Positions 50,500-59,496 of a stretch of DNA of 64,000 nt are shown one piece after another. The DNA is from Pedobacter sp. R20-19 (GTDB lineage Bacteria; Bacteroidota; Bacteroidia; Sphingobacteriales; Sphingobacteriaceae): the NCBI RefSeq assembly GCF_000708265.2, contig NZ_JCKI01000001.1, forward strand, positions 620,001 through 684,000. Direction: 5' to 3'. The first letter of the stretch is position 1, and each line of letters begins with the position of its first letter. Under the pieces are notes generated by a model, which was not told the DNA's origin, did no database searches, and was given only the letters and a program-made list of their open reading frames with translations. Made by a program: the position numbers and the translations under genes.

Positions 50500-51807
50500 T
50501 TACGCTTCTATTTTTGAATGGTGTTTGGTGTCCTTCATGGTAGTATATAAAATTAGGGAGATGAGAATACAAACGGTAACATACCAATAAAAGTAATTTT
50601 CATGGCCTATATTTTTAAACCAAAGTGCTAAATATTCAGCTGTTCCGCCAAAAATAGCCACCGTTAAAGCATAAGGTAATCCAACTCCTAAAGCCCTTAT
50701 TTCAGCAGGGAAGAGTTCTGCTTTTACTACTGCATTTATACTGGTATATCCACTCACTATAATAAGGGCAGCAATCATGAACAGAAAAATAATGGTGGTG
50801 TCGGTTTCACGGGCAATGCCGGTTAAAATGGGATAAGTAAATAGGCTTCCTAATACGCCAAAACCAATTAATAACGGCTTTCTCCCTATCTTATCAGATA
50901 ATAATCCAAACAAAGGCTGTAAGAGGGCAAAAATTAATAGCGAAATAAATGATAAAGTTGTAGAGGTTTCCTTACTGAGGTGAACAGTATTTACTAAGAA
51001 TTTTTGCATGTAGGTGCTAAAAGTGTAGAAAGCAATGGTGCCGCCAAGCGTTAATCCAACAACGGTAAAAACCTCTTTTGGATATTTAAGAAGTACAGCA
51101 ATCCCGCTTTCTTTTTCTTCTGTATTTTTACTTTTAAATGCAGAAGTTTCATCAATATGCCGCCTTAAATAAAGGGCAATAAAGGAAAGGATGGCTCCAA
51201 TAGCAAATGGAATTCTCCAACCCCATCGGTGTAATTCTGCTGGTGTAAGCAACCAGTTTTGCAAAATTAATTGGATACCTAATGCCAGTAATTGTCCGCC
51301 GATGAGCGTAACATATTGAAAGCTGGAAAAAAAACCACGGTGTTTTTTGGTGGCCATTTCACTTAAATAAGTGGCTGAAGTTCCGTATTCACCGCCAGTA
51401 CTTAAGCCCTGAATTAACCTGGCAAAAACCAATAACAGTGGTGCTGCAATTCCAATTTTATGGTATCCGGGTGTACAGGCAATAATTAATGATCCTATAG
51501 CCATCATGAGGACGGAAAGTGTCATAGATTTTTTGCGTCCCTTTTTATCGGCAATGCTGCCAAACAGCCAGCCTCCAATAGGTCTCATTAAAAATCCAAC
51601 AGCAAATATTCCTGCAGTATTTAAGAGCTGGGCAGTTGGATTACTGTTCGGAAAAAATGCATCTGAAAAGTATAATGCAAAGGCAGAATAAGTATACCAA
51701 TCATACCATTCTACCAGATTTCCAACCGATCCACCAAAGATAGATTTTAGCCGGTATCTCATATCATCATTTTCAGGGGACTGATGTTCTTTATCTGTTT
51801 TAACCAT
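50500..51807 (-). CDS. MFS transporter, MHS family
   Basis: A 435-residue transporter of the same MHS group as the one at 44158, without its central insertion. Motifs are GNLVEWYDWYTYSAFALYF, MRPIGGWLFGSIADKKGRKK (motif A) and LIQGLSTGGEYGTSATYLSE. The ATG at 51807 is chosen because a -7 box at 51853-51860 overlaps the alternative start at 51855. MHS family members carry organic acids, proline, betaine or shikimate; no specificity can be read here. Confidence 0.92.
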   Translation of the reverse strand: MVKTDKEHQSPENDDMRYRLKSIFGGSVGNLVEWYDWYTYSAFALYFSDAFFPNSNPTAQLLNTAGIFAVGFLMRPIGGWLFGSIADKKGRKKSMTLSVLMMAIGSLIIACTPGYHKIGIAAPLLLVFARLIQGLSTGGEYGTSATYLSEMATKKHRGFFSSFQYVTLIGGQLLALGIQLILQNWLLTPAELHRWGWRIPFAIGAILSFIALYLRRHIDETSAFKSKNTEEKESGIAVLLKYPKEVFTVVGLTLGGTIAFYTFSTYMQKFLVNTVHLSKETSTTLSFISLLIFALLQPLFGLLSDKIGRKPLLIGFGVLGSLFTYPILTGIARETDTTIIFLFMIAALIIVSGYTSINAVVKAELFPAEIRALGVGLPYALTVAIFGGTAEYLALWFKNIGHENYFYWYVTVCILISLILYTTMKDTKHHSKIEA

Positions 51808-51852
51808 CGTATGAAATAGGATTAAAGCGTTTTGGCTAGCAAATTTTAAACA

Positions 51853-51860
51853 CAAATCTA
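51853..51860 (-). promoter_or_regulatory. -7 promoter element of the second MHS transporter
   Basis: The minus strand reads TAGATTTG, an exact TAnnTTTG match, 46 bp before the ATG at 51807. It supports the internal start. Confidence 0.55.
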
Positions 51861-51971
51861 AATCTTTTGTTTATTTAAGTAGGTGGTTTAAGATAATTTG
51901 AGATAGATATGTAATGTAACATTCAGTTATTCAATTATCCAGCCATTCAACATTCACTCATTCTTTAAGAC

Positions 51972-52703
51972 ATGAAAGATAATTTCTCTACACAAGCTGC
52001 AGAATACGCCATTTACCGGCCAACTTACCCAATTGAATTGTATGACTTCCTTTTTAAATTAGTTGCGCATAAGCATGCCGCATGGGATTGTGCTACAGGA
52101 AACGGTCAGGTGGCAAGTATACTGGCACAACATTTTCAGCATGTTTATGCTACTGATATCAGTGAGAAGCAATTGAGCCAGGCGCTTCCGTTGCCTAATG
52201 TAGTTTACCAGGTAGAATCATCAGATCAGGTAAATGTTACTGATCAAAGTTTTGATTTGATTACTGTTGCTCAGGCCATCCACTGGTTTAATTTTGATGC
52301 ATTTTACAGTGAGGTTAAGCGTACTTTGAAGCCGAATGGCGTTATTGCTGTTATTGGCTATGGCTTAATGTCTATTGATAAGAAGGTAGATCAGGTTATT
52401 CATAAGTTGTATGAAACTATTTTAGGAAAATACTGGGATAGTGAACGCAGATATATTGAGGAAGGCTATAAAACGATTCCTTTCCCGTTTGAAGAAATTG
52501 TAGCACCTCATTTTCAAATCAAAACCACCTGGAATTTTAACCAGCTGATTGGATATTTAAATACCTGGTCGTCACTGCAGCATTATAAAAAGGCTAATGA
52601 CCGCAATCCATTGGAATATGTGTTGACTGAATTAAAGGAAGCCTGGGGTGATGATGCGGAGAAAGATGTACGCTTCCCTGTGTTGTTAAGGGTGGGAAAA
52701 TAA
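51972..52703 (+). CDS. Class I SAM-dependent methyltransferase
   Basis: A 243-residue Rossmann-fold methyltransferase of the type 11 group. The SAM-binding motif I is WDCATGNGQVASILA (residues about 36-50), with YATDISEKQLSQAL for motif II and SFDLITVAQAIHWFNF for the later strands. The N-terminal FSTQAAEYAIYRPTYP matches a widespread small-molecule or lipid-type methyltransferase family. The substrate is unknown. It is a single gene divergent from the MHS transporter. Confidence 0.87.
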   Translation: MKDNFSTQAAEYAIYRPTYPIELYDFLFKLVAHKHAAWDCATGNGQVASILAQHFQHVYATDISEKQLSQALPLPNVVYQVESSDQVNVTDQSFDLITVAQAIHWFNFDAFYSEVKRTLKPNGVIAVIGYGLMSIDKKVDQVIHKLYETILGKYWDSERRYIEEGYKTIPFPFEEIVAPHFQIKTTWNFNQLIGYLNTWSSLQHYKKANDRNPLEYVLTELKEAWGDDAEKDVRFPVLLRVGK

Positions 52704-52725
52704 ATTTTATTTCACTACAGACATA

Positions 52726-52816
52726 AAAAAGTACAGAGAAACGCAAAGCTATTATATGTTTTTTAAACAAGCGCTACGTTTCTTTGCGAAAAACTCAACG
52801 TGTGCTGCGGTAAAGA
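52726..52816. repeat. Intergenic element with imperfect inverted repeat (GAGAAACGCAAAG / CTTTGCG-type)
   Basis: ACAGAGAAACGCAAAG at the left and TACGTTTCTTTGCGAAAAACTC at the right are partly complementary. The composition recalls the CACAGAG repeats common between Bacteroidota genes. Nothing coding is seen. Confidence 0.4.
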
Positions 52817-52836
52817 TTTTTAATTAATACATAAGT

Positions 52837-52880
52837 CAGATTGCTTCATCCAATGAAGAATTAGCTTCGCAATGACGATG
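52837..52880. repeat. Short intergenic sequence of the 'GATTGCTTC...CGCAATGACG' kind
   Basis: AGATTGCTTC, a spacer containing ATGAAG, then CTTCGCAATGACG. The two ends, GATTGCTTC and the reverse complement of TTCGCAATG, are nearly matched inverted arms. It looks like a relic of a dispersed element. Confidence 0.35.
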
Positions 52881-52904
52881 GATTTACGTTGCGAAACCTA
52901 CCGG

Positions 52905-54302
52905 TTAAATAGCCTTCAATAAATCCAGAATCCCTAAAACCGTTAGCTTTTTCTGCTCACCATTCTGCATATCTTTCAGGGTTAATTCACCACTTGCAAT
53001 TTCGTCTCCGCCAATAAGAACCACATATGGTATTTTTTTCGCATCAGCATAAGCCATTTGTTTTTTCAGTTTTGCAGATGATGGGTATAATTCAGCGGAA
53101 ATGCCTGCATTTCTGAATTGTTGTAAAATAGGCAAAGCATATTTTTCTGCTGCTGCATCAAAATTACTGATTAAAACTTTCGTGCCTACTTCTGCTGCTG
53201 CAGGAAAAAGATTTAATTCTTCCAAAACATCATAAATACGATCTGCACCAAAAGAAACACCAACGCCGGTTAAGTCTTTTAAGCCGAACATGCCTGTTAA
53301 ATCATCATAACGGCCACCACCGCCAATGCTGCCCATGGCTACCTCATTGGTTTTTACTTCGAAAATGCAACCAGTGTAATAATTTAAACCACGCGCTAAG
53401 GTAATATCCAGTTCCAATTTAGCGGTTAGTGGTAAAGCGTATGATATTAAAGATTCTACATATTCAAAAACCTGTTCAATTTCAGCAACACCTTTTAAAC
53501 CGGTTTCTGAAGTGGCAAGTACTTCTTTCAAACTGGCTAATTTTTCTTCATTGCTGCCCTCTAATAAAATAACTGGGTGTAGTTTCTCTAAATCATCCTC
53601 AGTAAAACCACGTTCTAAAAGCTCTTTACTTACGCCATCTAAACCAATTTTGTCCAGTTTATCAATGGCAACAGTCATATCTATAATCAAATCGGGTTTG
53701 CCTATAATCTCGGCAATGCCTGATAGAATTTTTCTATTATTAATTTTAACAGTGAAATCTTTAAGTCCTAATTTGGCTAAGGCTTCATTGTAAATTAGTA
53801 TAAATTCTGCTTCATTTAATAAACTTTCTGAACCTACCACATCTACATCGCACTGATAAAATTCGCGGTATCTTCCCTTTTGCGGTCTGTCTGCACGCCA
53901 CACAGGTTGCACCTGGAAACGTTTAAAAGGTAAGGTAATTTCGTGCTGGTGCATTACTACATAACGGGCGAAAGGAACAGTTAAATCGTAACGAAGAGCT
54001 TTTTCAGAGATAAGCGGAATTAATTTATTGCTGTTTTCCTCTTCAGAAAAATCAAAGGATTTCTTTTTAGGATCCTTTAAATATTCTCCACTATTTAAAA
54101 TTTTAAAAATCAGTTTATCCCCTTCATCGCCATATTTGCCAGTTAGGGTAGAAAGGTTTTCAAAGCTTGGGGTCTGGATTTCAGCATAACCATATTTTTT
54201 GAAAACCGATTTAATGGTGTCATAAATAAAGTTGCGTTTGACCATTTCAACAGGCGTAAAATCACGGGTACCTTTGGCTAATGAGGGTTTAATAACTGAC
54301 AT
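52905..54302 (-). CDS. hisS: Histidine--tRNA ligase
   Basis: A 465-residue class II synthetase for tRNA-His. Motif 1 region is NFIYDTIKSVFKKYGYAEIQ, motif 2 FKRFQVQPVWRADRPQKGRY, the HisA motif LARGLNYYTGCIFEV, and motif 3 GGGGRYDDLTG with VSFGADRIY. The C-terminal anticodon-binding domain is intact. Two -7 boxes lie immediately upstream of the ATG. Single gene. Confidence 0.97.
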   Translation of the reverse strand: MSVIKPSLAKGTRDFTPVEMVKRNFIYDTIKSVFKKYGYAEIQTPSFENLSTLTGKYGDEGDKLIFKILNSGEYLKDPKKKSFDFSEEENSNKLIPLISEKALRYDLTVPFARYVVMHQHEITLPFKRFQVQPVWRADRPQKGRYREFYQCDVDVVGSESLLNEAEFILIYNEALAKLGLKDFTVKINNRKILSGIAEIIGKPDLIIDMTVAIDKLDKIGLDGVSKELLERGFTEDDLEKLHPVILLEGSNEEKLASLKEVLATSETGLKGVAEIEQVFEYVESLISYALPLTAKLELDITLARGLNYYTGCIFEVKTNEVAMGSIGGGGRYDDLTGMFGLKDLTGVGVSFGADRIYDVLEELNLFPAAAEVGTKVLISNFDAAAEKYALPILQQFRNAGISAELYPSSAKLKKQMAYADAKKIPYVVLIGGDEIASGELTLKDMQNGEQKKLTVLGILDLLKAI

Positions 54303-54307
54303 AGCCG

Positions 54308-54323
54308 CAAAAGTACAAAAATA
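54308..54323 (-). promoter_or_regulatory. Tandem -7 boxes immediately upstream of hisS
   Basis: On the minus strand TACTTTTG (54308-54315) and TATTTTTG (54316-54323) both match TAnnTTTG. With the ATG at 54302 either would give a very short or absent leader. Confidence 0.5.
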
Positions 54324-54331
54324 CGGGGTTT

Positions 54332-54364
54332 AATCCTTACAGGTTTTTAAAACCTGTAAGGATT
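54332..54364. repeat. Perfect 16-bp inverted repeat between hisS and the LytTR gene
   Basis: AATCCTTACAGGTTTT, one central base, then AAAACCTGTAAGGATT. On the plus strand GTTTTTTATTTT follows, but both flanking genes run leftward, so its terminator orientation does not fit well. It may be a repeat-family member reused as a terminator. Confidence 0.7.
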
Positions 54365-54369
54365 GTTTT

Positions 54370-55113
54370 TTATTTTCGCAACGCAGCTTTAACCATTTCT
54401 CTATTTGGTTTCGAAACCGGAATTTTATCACCATTATTCATTAATAATATTCCACCATCTTCCTTAAGCCAACTTTTTACAAATTTTGGGTTAACTAAAT
54501 GACTTTGATGTGCCCTAACAAACCCTTGTGGTTTTAGCAAATCAGAATATTCTTTCAGGGACTTAGAAATTAAGATTTTCTCTCCACTTGATAAATAGAA
54601 AAATGTATAATTATTATCGGCAACACATCGCACAATAGCTTCAACTGAAACATAGCGGATTTCATGCTGCTGCGGCAGTGCAATTTTAGGGGCAGCAGGT
54701 TCAGTACGTTTAAGTTGATTGAGCAAAAAGTTCAGTTGTTCACCATTCATTTTGCTTTCAATTCTGTTTTCAGCTTTTGAAACTGCAGCCATCAATTCAT
54801 CAGGATCTACTGGCTTAAGAAGATAATCTAAGGCAGCAGATTTTACCGCCTGGATCCCATAATTATCGTATGCTGTTATAAAAATGACTTCAAAAGATTT
54901 TTCAGTAAGCAAATTTAGCAAATCAAAACCTGTGGTTTTTCCCATTTGGATATCAAGAAAAAGCAAATCAGGGCGATGTAGATTTATTTTCTCGAAAGCA
55001 TCATCAATGTTATTAGCAATAGCTACAACTTTAACCGTTCTGCAATTCTTAGCCAGCAAAACCTGTAGGTTTTCTAAATTTGCCAGTTCATCATCTACCA
55101 AAATTACCCTCAT
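54370..55113 (-). CDS. LytTR-family response regulator
   Basis: A 247-residue regulator: a receiver domain with phospho-acceptor Asp54 in DLLFLDIQMGKTTGFDLL, followed by a LytTR DNA-binding domain from about residue 150 (ILISKSLKEYSDLLKPQGFV, VRAHQSHLVNPKFV). It lies 1 bp downstream of a LytS-type histidine kinase gene, so the two form a classical pair. Such pairs often control envelope or polysaccharide functions in this phylum; the target is unknown. Confidence 0.95.
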   Translation of the reverse strand: MRVILVDDELANLENLQVLLAKNCRTVKVVAIANNIDDAFEKINLHRPDLLFLDIQMGKTTGFDLLNLLTEKSFEVIFITAYDNYGIQAVKSAALDYLLKPVDPDELMAAVSKAENRIESKMNGEQLNFLLNQLKRTEPAAPKIALPQQHEIRYVSVEAIVRCVADNNYTFFYLSSGEKILISKSLKEYSDLLKPQGFVRAHQSHLVNPKFVKSWLKEDGGILLMNNGDKIPVSKPNREMVKAALRK

Positions 55114-55114
55114 T

Positions 55115-56707
55115 TTATAACCATTGTGTTAAAGTAATTGTAACCGTTGTTCTGTTAATACCTGATTTAATATCCAGAACAAAAGGTGCATCTTTATAAA
55201 TTGTATTTAGTAAAGATATTCGGTTTTTGCTAAGCGCCAAGCCTAAACCGTTGTATGTTTGAGTGGTGTCGAAACCTTTTCCATTATCGATTATTTTTAG
55301 CACCAAATTAGACACTTGCTTCTCGAAACTAATAGCAATTTCACCATCTTTTCCTTTCTCGGCAATAGCATGTTTAACTGCATTTTCTACAAATGGTTGT
55401 AAAAGCATGGCTGGTATTTCAATATTTTCCATGTCTAAATCAAATGGAGCGCTTAACATGTAGTTGAATCCAAATCGTAACTGTTCCATTTGAAGATAAT
55501 CATCGAGTAAAGTCTTTTCTTTAATTAAACTGATGAGTTCTTTGCTATCTAAAACATTTCGTGTGAGGCGTGCAAACTTGGTGAGGTAACGATTAGCATT
55601 TTCGATTTCATTTTTATTCATTAGATTTTGAATACCTGCCAAAGCATTAAATAAAAAATGTGGATTTAGTTGTGAGCGAATGGAGTTAAGTTGGAGCTGA
55701 ACAATTGCTTTTTGTTTATATTGTTGAGCGAGTTTTTTGGCTTGCTTCTTTTTGATATAGAAAAGAGAGGTGCCGAAAATAGCTGCTAATAATAAAGGGG
55801 TGATGATCCCAAAAATTATCATTTGACGATTTGTGAAAAGCTTTTCTTCATCTAAAATTATTGACAGCGTGTATCTGGCTGTATATTTTTCTATTTCTTT
55901 TAACGGCGTATGCTCATTAAGGAATGGTTGAATAATAATTTCGTAATCTCCTGATTTTTTGAAAATGCTCTTATCAATCTTTACGTAAGGCAAAAATTCA
56001 TTTGCATCAATATAGCTGCCATATTCCCAATAAGTTGATCTAAAAATTATTTTATTTGTTAGCTTATTTTTTATTAAAACATAGTAGAGATAGTCTATAT
56101 CCGATTTATTTTTTATAATTCTTAACCCAATATCTTTTTTAGAAAAACTAAGCTTTGTTCTTTCTTTTGGGGCAATGAGATTTGTAAAGCCTTCACCTTG
56201 ATTGATTGCAACAAGCTTGGAAAATAAAACTATTTTTACTCGGGGAATAGGTTTAGCATAAAAAACAGATTTATAAATATCAAGAGGTTTATTGATGTTG
56301 TAAATAAGGGTTGTTATATTTTTACCTTTTATTGCGAGAACACCAAGCCTTGTGAAGCTCATTAAATCAGGAGTTTCAATATCGGTTAGTTGTTTTTTGT
56401 TAATAGACTTGTTTACCACTATTGGCTTGTTATCTGCCAAAATTGTGTATCTGTACTGTCTTACATCATCTTTCCGATCGAAATAAGCTTGTATGCTTAT
56501 GTTATTCACTTCAGGTAAATAGTTAAATGATGTATTAGGCTGATTAGGAAATTTATTATCATAATAAATGCTTTTGGCAGAACTATCAACACAAAATCCC
56601 AATTTTCTACCGCCTGAATAAATCTTAGAAAAATTGATGCCTTTTTGCGCAAATACTGTAGATAGCATAAAAATGAAACTGAAAAATGTGATGAATATCT
56701 TTTTCAT
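55115..56707 (-). CDS. LytS-type sensor histidine kinase
   Basis: A 530-residue membrane kinase. Signal sequence MKKIFITFFSFIFMLSTVFA, an extracytoplasmic beta-rich sensor (residues about 25-290), a membrane span near 296-318 (IIFGIITPLLLAAIFGTSLF), and a His_kinase domain with the phospho-acceptor His350 in QLNPHFLFNALAGIQNLM. The ATP-binding domain shows VENAVKHAI and IDNGKGFD. It ends 1 bp before its LytTR partner. The sensor part has no recognisable family. Confidence 0.94.
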   Translation of the reverse strand: MKKIFITFFSFIFMLSTVFAQKGINFSKIYSGGRKLGFCVDSSAKSIYYDNKFPNQPNTSFNYLPEVNNISIQAYFDRKDDVRQYRYTILADNKPIVVNKSINKKQLTDIETPDLMSFTRLGVLAIKGKNITTLIYNINKPLDIYKSVFYAKPIPRVKIVLFSKLVAINQGEGFTNLIAPKERTKLSFSKKDIGLRIIKNKSDIDYLYYVLIKNKLTNKIIFRSTYWEYGSYIDANEFLPYVKIDKSIFKKSGDYEIIIQPFLNEHTPLKEIEKYTARYTLSIILDEEKLFTNRQMIIFGIITPLLLAAIFGTSLFYIKKKQAKKLAQQYKQKAIVQLQLNSIRSQLNPHFLFNALAGIQNLMNKNEIENANRYLTKFARLTRNVLDSKELISLIKEKTLLDDYLQMEQLRFGFNYMLSAPFDLDMENIEIPAMLLQPFVENAVKHAIAEKGKDGEIAISFEKQVSNLVLKIIDNGKGFDTTQTYNGLGLALSKNRISLLNTIYKDAPFVLDIKSGINRTTVTITLTQWL

Positions 56708-57139
56708 ATGTTATTTTTTTATAAACCTCCGCTTAAAAAACAGTTTACAAAATGCCAAAATAGTAAATGAAACCTATAACCTAGTATTTGAATGGTTTGG
56801 ATTAGAATTTTATCCATTGGTTTTCAATTCGGTTGCTGTAGAGTGATTAATGCGGTTCATATTTGAATCCATTGTAGCGACCCTGATATGCTTTCAAAGA
56901 TGCACAAAGCATATGCAAATAATGAAACAGATGCTTTGTGTCTCAGCATGACAAATTGATTAAAAAACAGAAGCGAATGATCGTGACTGATTTAGCAAAA
57001 AAAAATAATGCAGTATCCTTCTAAAATAAAAATATTGTTTATCTAAATACAGTCAAATCCTGCCTTAGGAAATATCAAAGATAATACTATACGTTATAGG
57101 CAAAAAACTTAAATTTGTGACAACAAAATCAAAAATATA
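56708..57139. other. Intergenic region between the kinase and fumC
   Basis: 432 AT-rich bases containing the divergent 5' regions. Near 56880-56955 a repeated ATATGCTTT/AAAGCATAT and AGATGCTTTGTG/CACAAAGCAT pairing suggests a relic of a repeat. No ORF, tRNA or riboswitch is apparent. Confidence 0.45.
57110..57117 (+). promoter_or_regulatory. -7 promoter element of fumC
   Basis: TAAATTTG matches TAnnTTTG, 22 bp before the fumC ATG. No clear -33 element. Confidence 0.55.
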
Positions 57140-58537
57140 ATGAGTTTCAGAATAGAACACGATACCATGGGCGAGGTGCAGGTGCCGGCCGACAAATACT
57201 GGGGTGCACAAACCGAACGCTCACGCAATAACTTTAAAATCGGACCTGAAGGTTCGATGCCTAAAGAAATTATTCATGCTTTTGGCTATTTGAAAAAAGC
57301 CGCTGCCTTAGCTAACACTGAGTTGGGCGTGCTTACTGCTGAAAAAGCAACATTAATTGCTAAAGCCTGTGATGAAATTATCGCTGGTGATTTAGATGAT
57401 CAGTTTCCATTGGTGATCTGGCAAACAGGTTCTGGTACACAAAGTAACATGAACGGAAACGAAGTGATTGCGAACCGTGCACACGTGATCAATGGTGGAG
57501 CATTGGCTGATGATAAAAAAGTACTTCACCCGAATGATGATGTGAATAAGTCACAATCATCTAACGATACTTATCCAACTGCAATGCACATTGCAGCGTA
57601 TAAACTTACGGTAGAAAACACCATTCCAGGATTAGAACACTTAAGAAATGCCCTGGCTAAAAAGGTAGAAGAATTTAATTCGATCGTTAAAACGGGCCGT
57701 ACCCATTTTATGGATGCCACGCCTTTAACCTTAGGGCAAGAATTTTCTGGTTATGTACAACAAATTGATAACAGCATCAGGGCAATTAAAAATGCTTTGG
57801 TAATGGTTGCTGAATTGGCTTTGGGGGGTACTGCAGTTGGTACAGGTTTAAATACACCAAAGGGATATGATGTTTTAGTGGCTCAAAAAATCGCCGAATT
57901 AACAGGCTTGCCTTTTGTTACCGCACCAAATAAATTCGAAGCTTTAGCAGCTCATGATGCGATGGTTGAACTTTCAGGCGCTTTAAAACGCACGGCAGTT
58001 GCATTGATGAAGGTTGCGAATGATGTTCGTATGTTAAGTTCTGGCCCACGTTGCGGTATTGGAGAAATTGTAATTCCTGATAATGAACCAGGTTCTTCCA
58101 TCATGCCTGGAAAAGTAAACCCAACACAACCAGAAGCTTTAACCATGGTTTGTGCACAGGTAATCGGCAATGATGTTGCAGTTTCTGTAGGCGGGATGTC
58201 TGGCCATTTTGAATTAAATGTTTTCAAACCTTTAATTGCGGCAAATGTATTGCAATCTGCCCGTTTAATTGGCGATGCCTGCGTTTCCTTTACGGATAAA
58301 TGTGCAGAGGGCATTACAGCAAACCTACCAGAAATTGAAAAACATTTACAAAATTCACTAATGCTGGTAACTGCTTTAAATCCGCATGTAGGTTATGAGA
58401 ATGCAGCGAAAATTGCTAAGAAGGCACACAAAGAAAACAAAACACTAAAAGCTGCGGCTGTAGAGTTAGGCCTGTTGACCAACGAACAATTCGATGAATG
58501 GGTTCGTCCGGAAGATATGGTTGGAAGTTTAAAATAG
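57140..58537 (+). CDS. fumC: Class II fumarate hydratase
   Basis: A 465-residue iron-independent fumarase interconverting fumarate and malate in the citric acid cycle. The superfamily signature [15 protein letters not shown] is present at about residues 318-332, with [19 protein letters not shown] near the substrate site and [21 protein letters not shown] split around residues 180-200. It has the N-terminal [18 protein letters not shown]. The length is normal for FumC and distinguishes it from aspartase. Promoter and terminator flank it. Confidence 0.97.
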   Translation: MSFRIEHDTMGEVQVPADKYWGAQTERSRNNFKIGPEGSMPKEIIHAFGYLKKAAALANTELGVLTAEKATLIAKACDEIIAGDLDDQFPLVIWQTGSGTQSNMNGNEVIANRAHVINGGALADDKKVLHPNDDVNKSQSSNDTYPTAMHIAAYKLTVENTIPGLEHLRNALAKKVEEFNSIVKTGRTHFMDATPLTLGQEFSGYVQQIDNSIRAIKNALVMVAELALGGTAVGTGLNTPKGYDVLVAQKIAELTGLPFVTAPNKFEALAAHDAMVELSGALKRTAVALMKVANDVRMLSSGPRCGIGEIVIPDNEPGSSIMPGKVNPTQPEALTMVCAQVIGNDVAVSVGGMSGHFELNVFKPLIAANVLQSARLIGDACVSFTDKCAEGITANLPEIEKHLQNSLMLVTALNPHVGYENAAKIAKKAHKENKTLKAAAVELGLLTNEQFDEWVRPEDMVGSLK

Positions 58538-58543
58538 CATATT

Positions 58544-58581
58544 CAGGCCTGGAAGCTTTAAAAGCTTTTAGGCCTGTTTTT
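58544..58581 (+). terminator. Rho-independent terminator of fumC
   Basis: CAGGCCTGGAAGCTTT and AAAGCTTTTAGGCCTG form a 16-bp stem with two G-T wobbles, followed by T5. Confidence 0.88.
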
Positions 58582-58607
58582 AGATAGAAAGCTTACGTAA
58601 TAAAAAT

Positions 58608-58946
58608 ATGGAAGGTGCAATAATGAATTTTTTGTCTACCCTGATTTCAGTAATTTCTCCACTGTTAATCTTTTGTGCCTGCTGTTATTATCTTAGTAAA
58701 GAGGTGAAAGCAGATTCAATCCTGCTTTTTATTGGCTCGGGATTTACCTTATTGCTAGCCTGCTTTTATAGGTTTTTAATGCCCTATTTGATGGATCATT
58801 ATGCTATGCCCATGTCGGAGGTAAATTCTTATTATTTTATTTTAGGGGTAATAAGCTTCTGTGCAGGCATTTGTTTTGCAATTGGCCTTTTTATGCTGAT
58901 TAACAACTTGTTAAATGCCAACAAGATGCTTAATAAAAAGCTTTAA
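58608..58946 (+). CDS. Small membrane protein, function unknown
   Basis: A 112-residue protein with three hydrophobic segments (about residues 8-27, 36-52 and 73-95). None is a recognised family. Start could be 58608 or an ATG five codons later at 58623. It has no close partner other than the lipoprotein gene 33 bp downstream, and the two may be co-transcribed. No function can be assigned. Confidence 0.65.
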   Translation: MEGAIMNFLSTLISVISPLLIFCACCYYLSKEVKADSILLFIGSGFTLLLACFYRFLMPYLMDHYAMPMSEVNSYYFILGVISFCAGICFAIGLFMLINNLLNANKMLNKKL

Positions 58947-58979
58947 CCGATTTTTATACATTAATATTGATGAACAACG

Positions 58980-59495
58980 ATGCCAAAATATAAAGATGGA
59001 CTGAAGCGACTGAGCCTGGTTTTTGTTGTTGCTGGTTTATTATATTCTTCCTGCTCCAGATTACCAAATATCCAGGGTAAAGGAGAAGCATTTATGCAAG
59101 GACTTTGGAATGAAGATTCAGTTGCCTTTAGCCATAAACTAAGCAACTACACCCAACATCGTTTTAAGGTTACTTGCGATTCCATCTATATAGATTTTGT
59201 AACGCATAGCAAAGTAAATTTTTACGAAGATTCCTGTTACCACAATGGTGTATGGAAAGAGTATGCAAAAGGCGTTTATGCGGTTCGGGGTGATACCTTA
59301 ATTGTAGGTGCTACGTTTACGCATGCCAACTATAAACAAAAAATATCCGGCTGTTATCGCATCGGCCGATATGATAAAAATTTTCTGATTAAAAAGCATT
59401 CAAGTGATACCTTAATATTGGAAAGCTTAAATGATCAAAGTGAAATCAAATTAGTGCTTAAAGAAAAAATAAACTGTGTCCAAAAAGAATTATAA
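58980..59495 (+). CDS. Hypothetical lipoprotein
   Basis: A 171-residue lipoprotein with lipobox LYSSC (Cys25). The mature part is beta-rich with paired Cys (SCYHNGVW, SGCYRIGR) and repeated Tyr/Thr-rich strands (YAVRGDTLIVGATFTHANY), suggesting a small beta-barrel or sandwich. No family is recognised. Its stop TAA is one base before the ATG of the S1/P1 nuclease gene (stop 59493-59495, start 59497), so the two are probably translationally coupled. Confidence 0.8.
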   Translation: MPKYKDGLKRLSLVFVVAGLLYSSCSRLPNIQGKGEAFMQGLWNEDSVAFSHKLSNYTQHRFKVTCDSIYIDFVTHSKVNFYEDSCYHNGVWKEYAKGVYAVRGDTLIVGATFTHANYKQKISGCYRIGRYDKNFLIKKHSSDTLILESLNDQSEIKLVLKEKINCVQKEL

Positions 59496-59496
59496 A

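Noticed and set aside
58544..58581. Attenuator for the membrane protein at 58608
   Set aside because: It is a canonical terminator directly after fumC; no leader ORF or alternative fold was seen.
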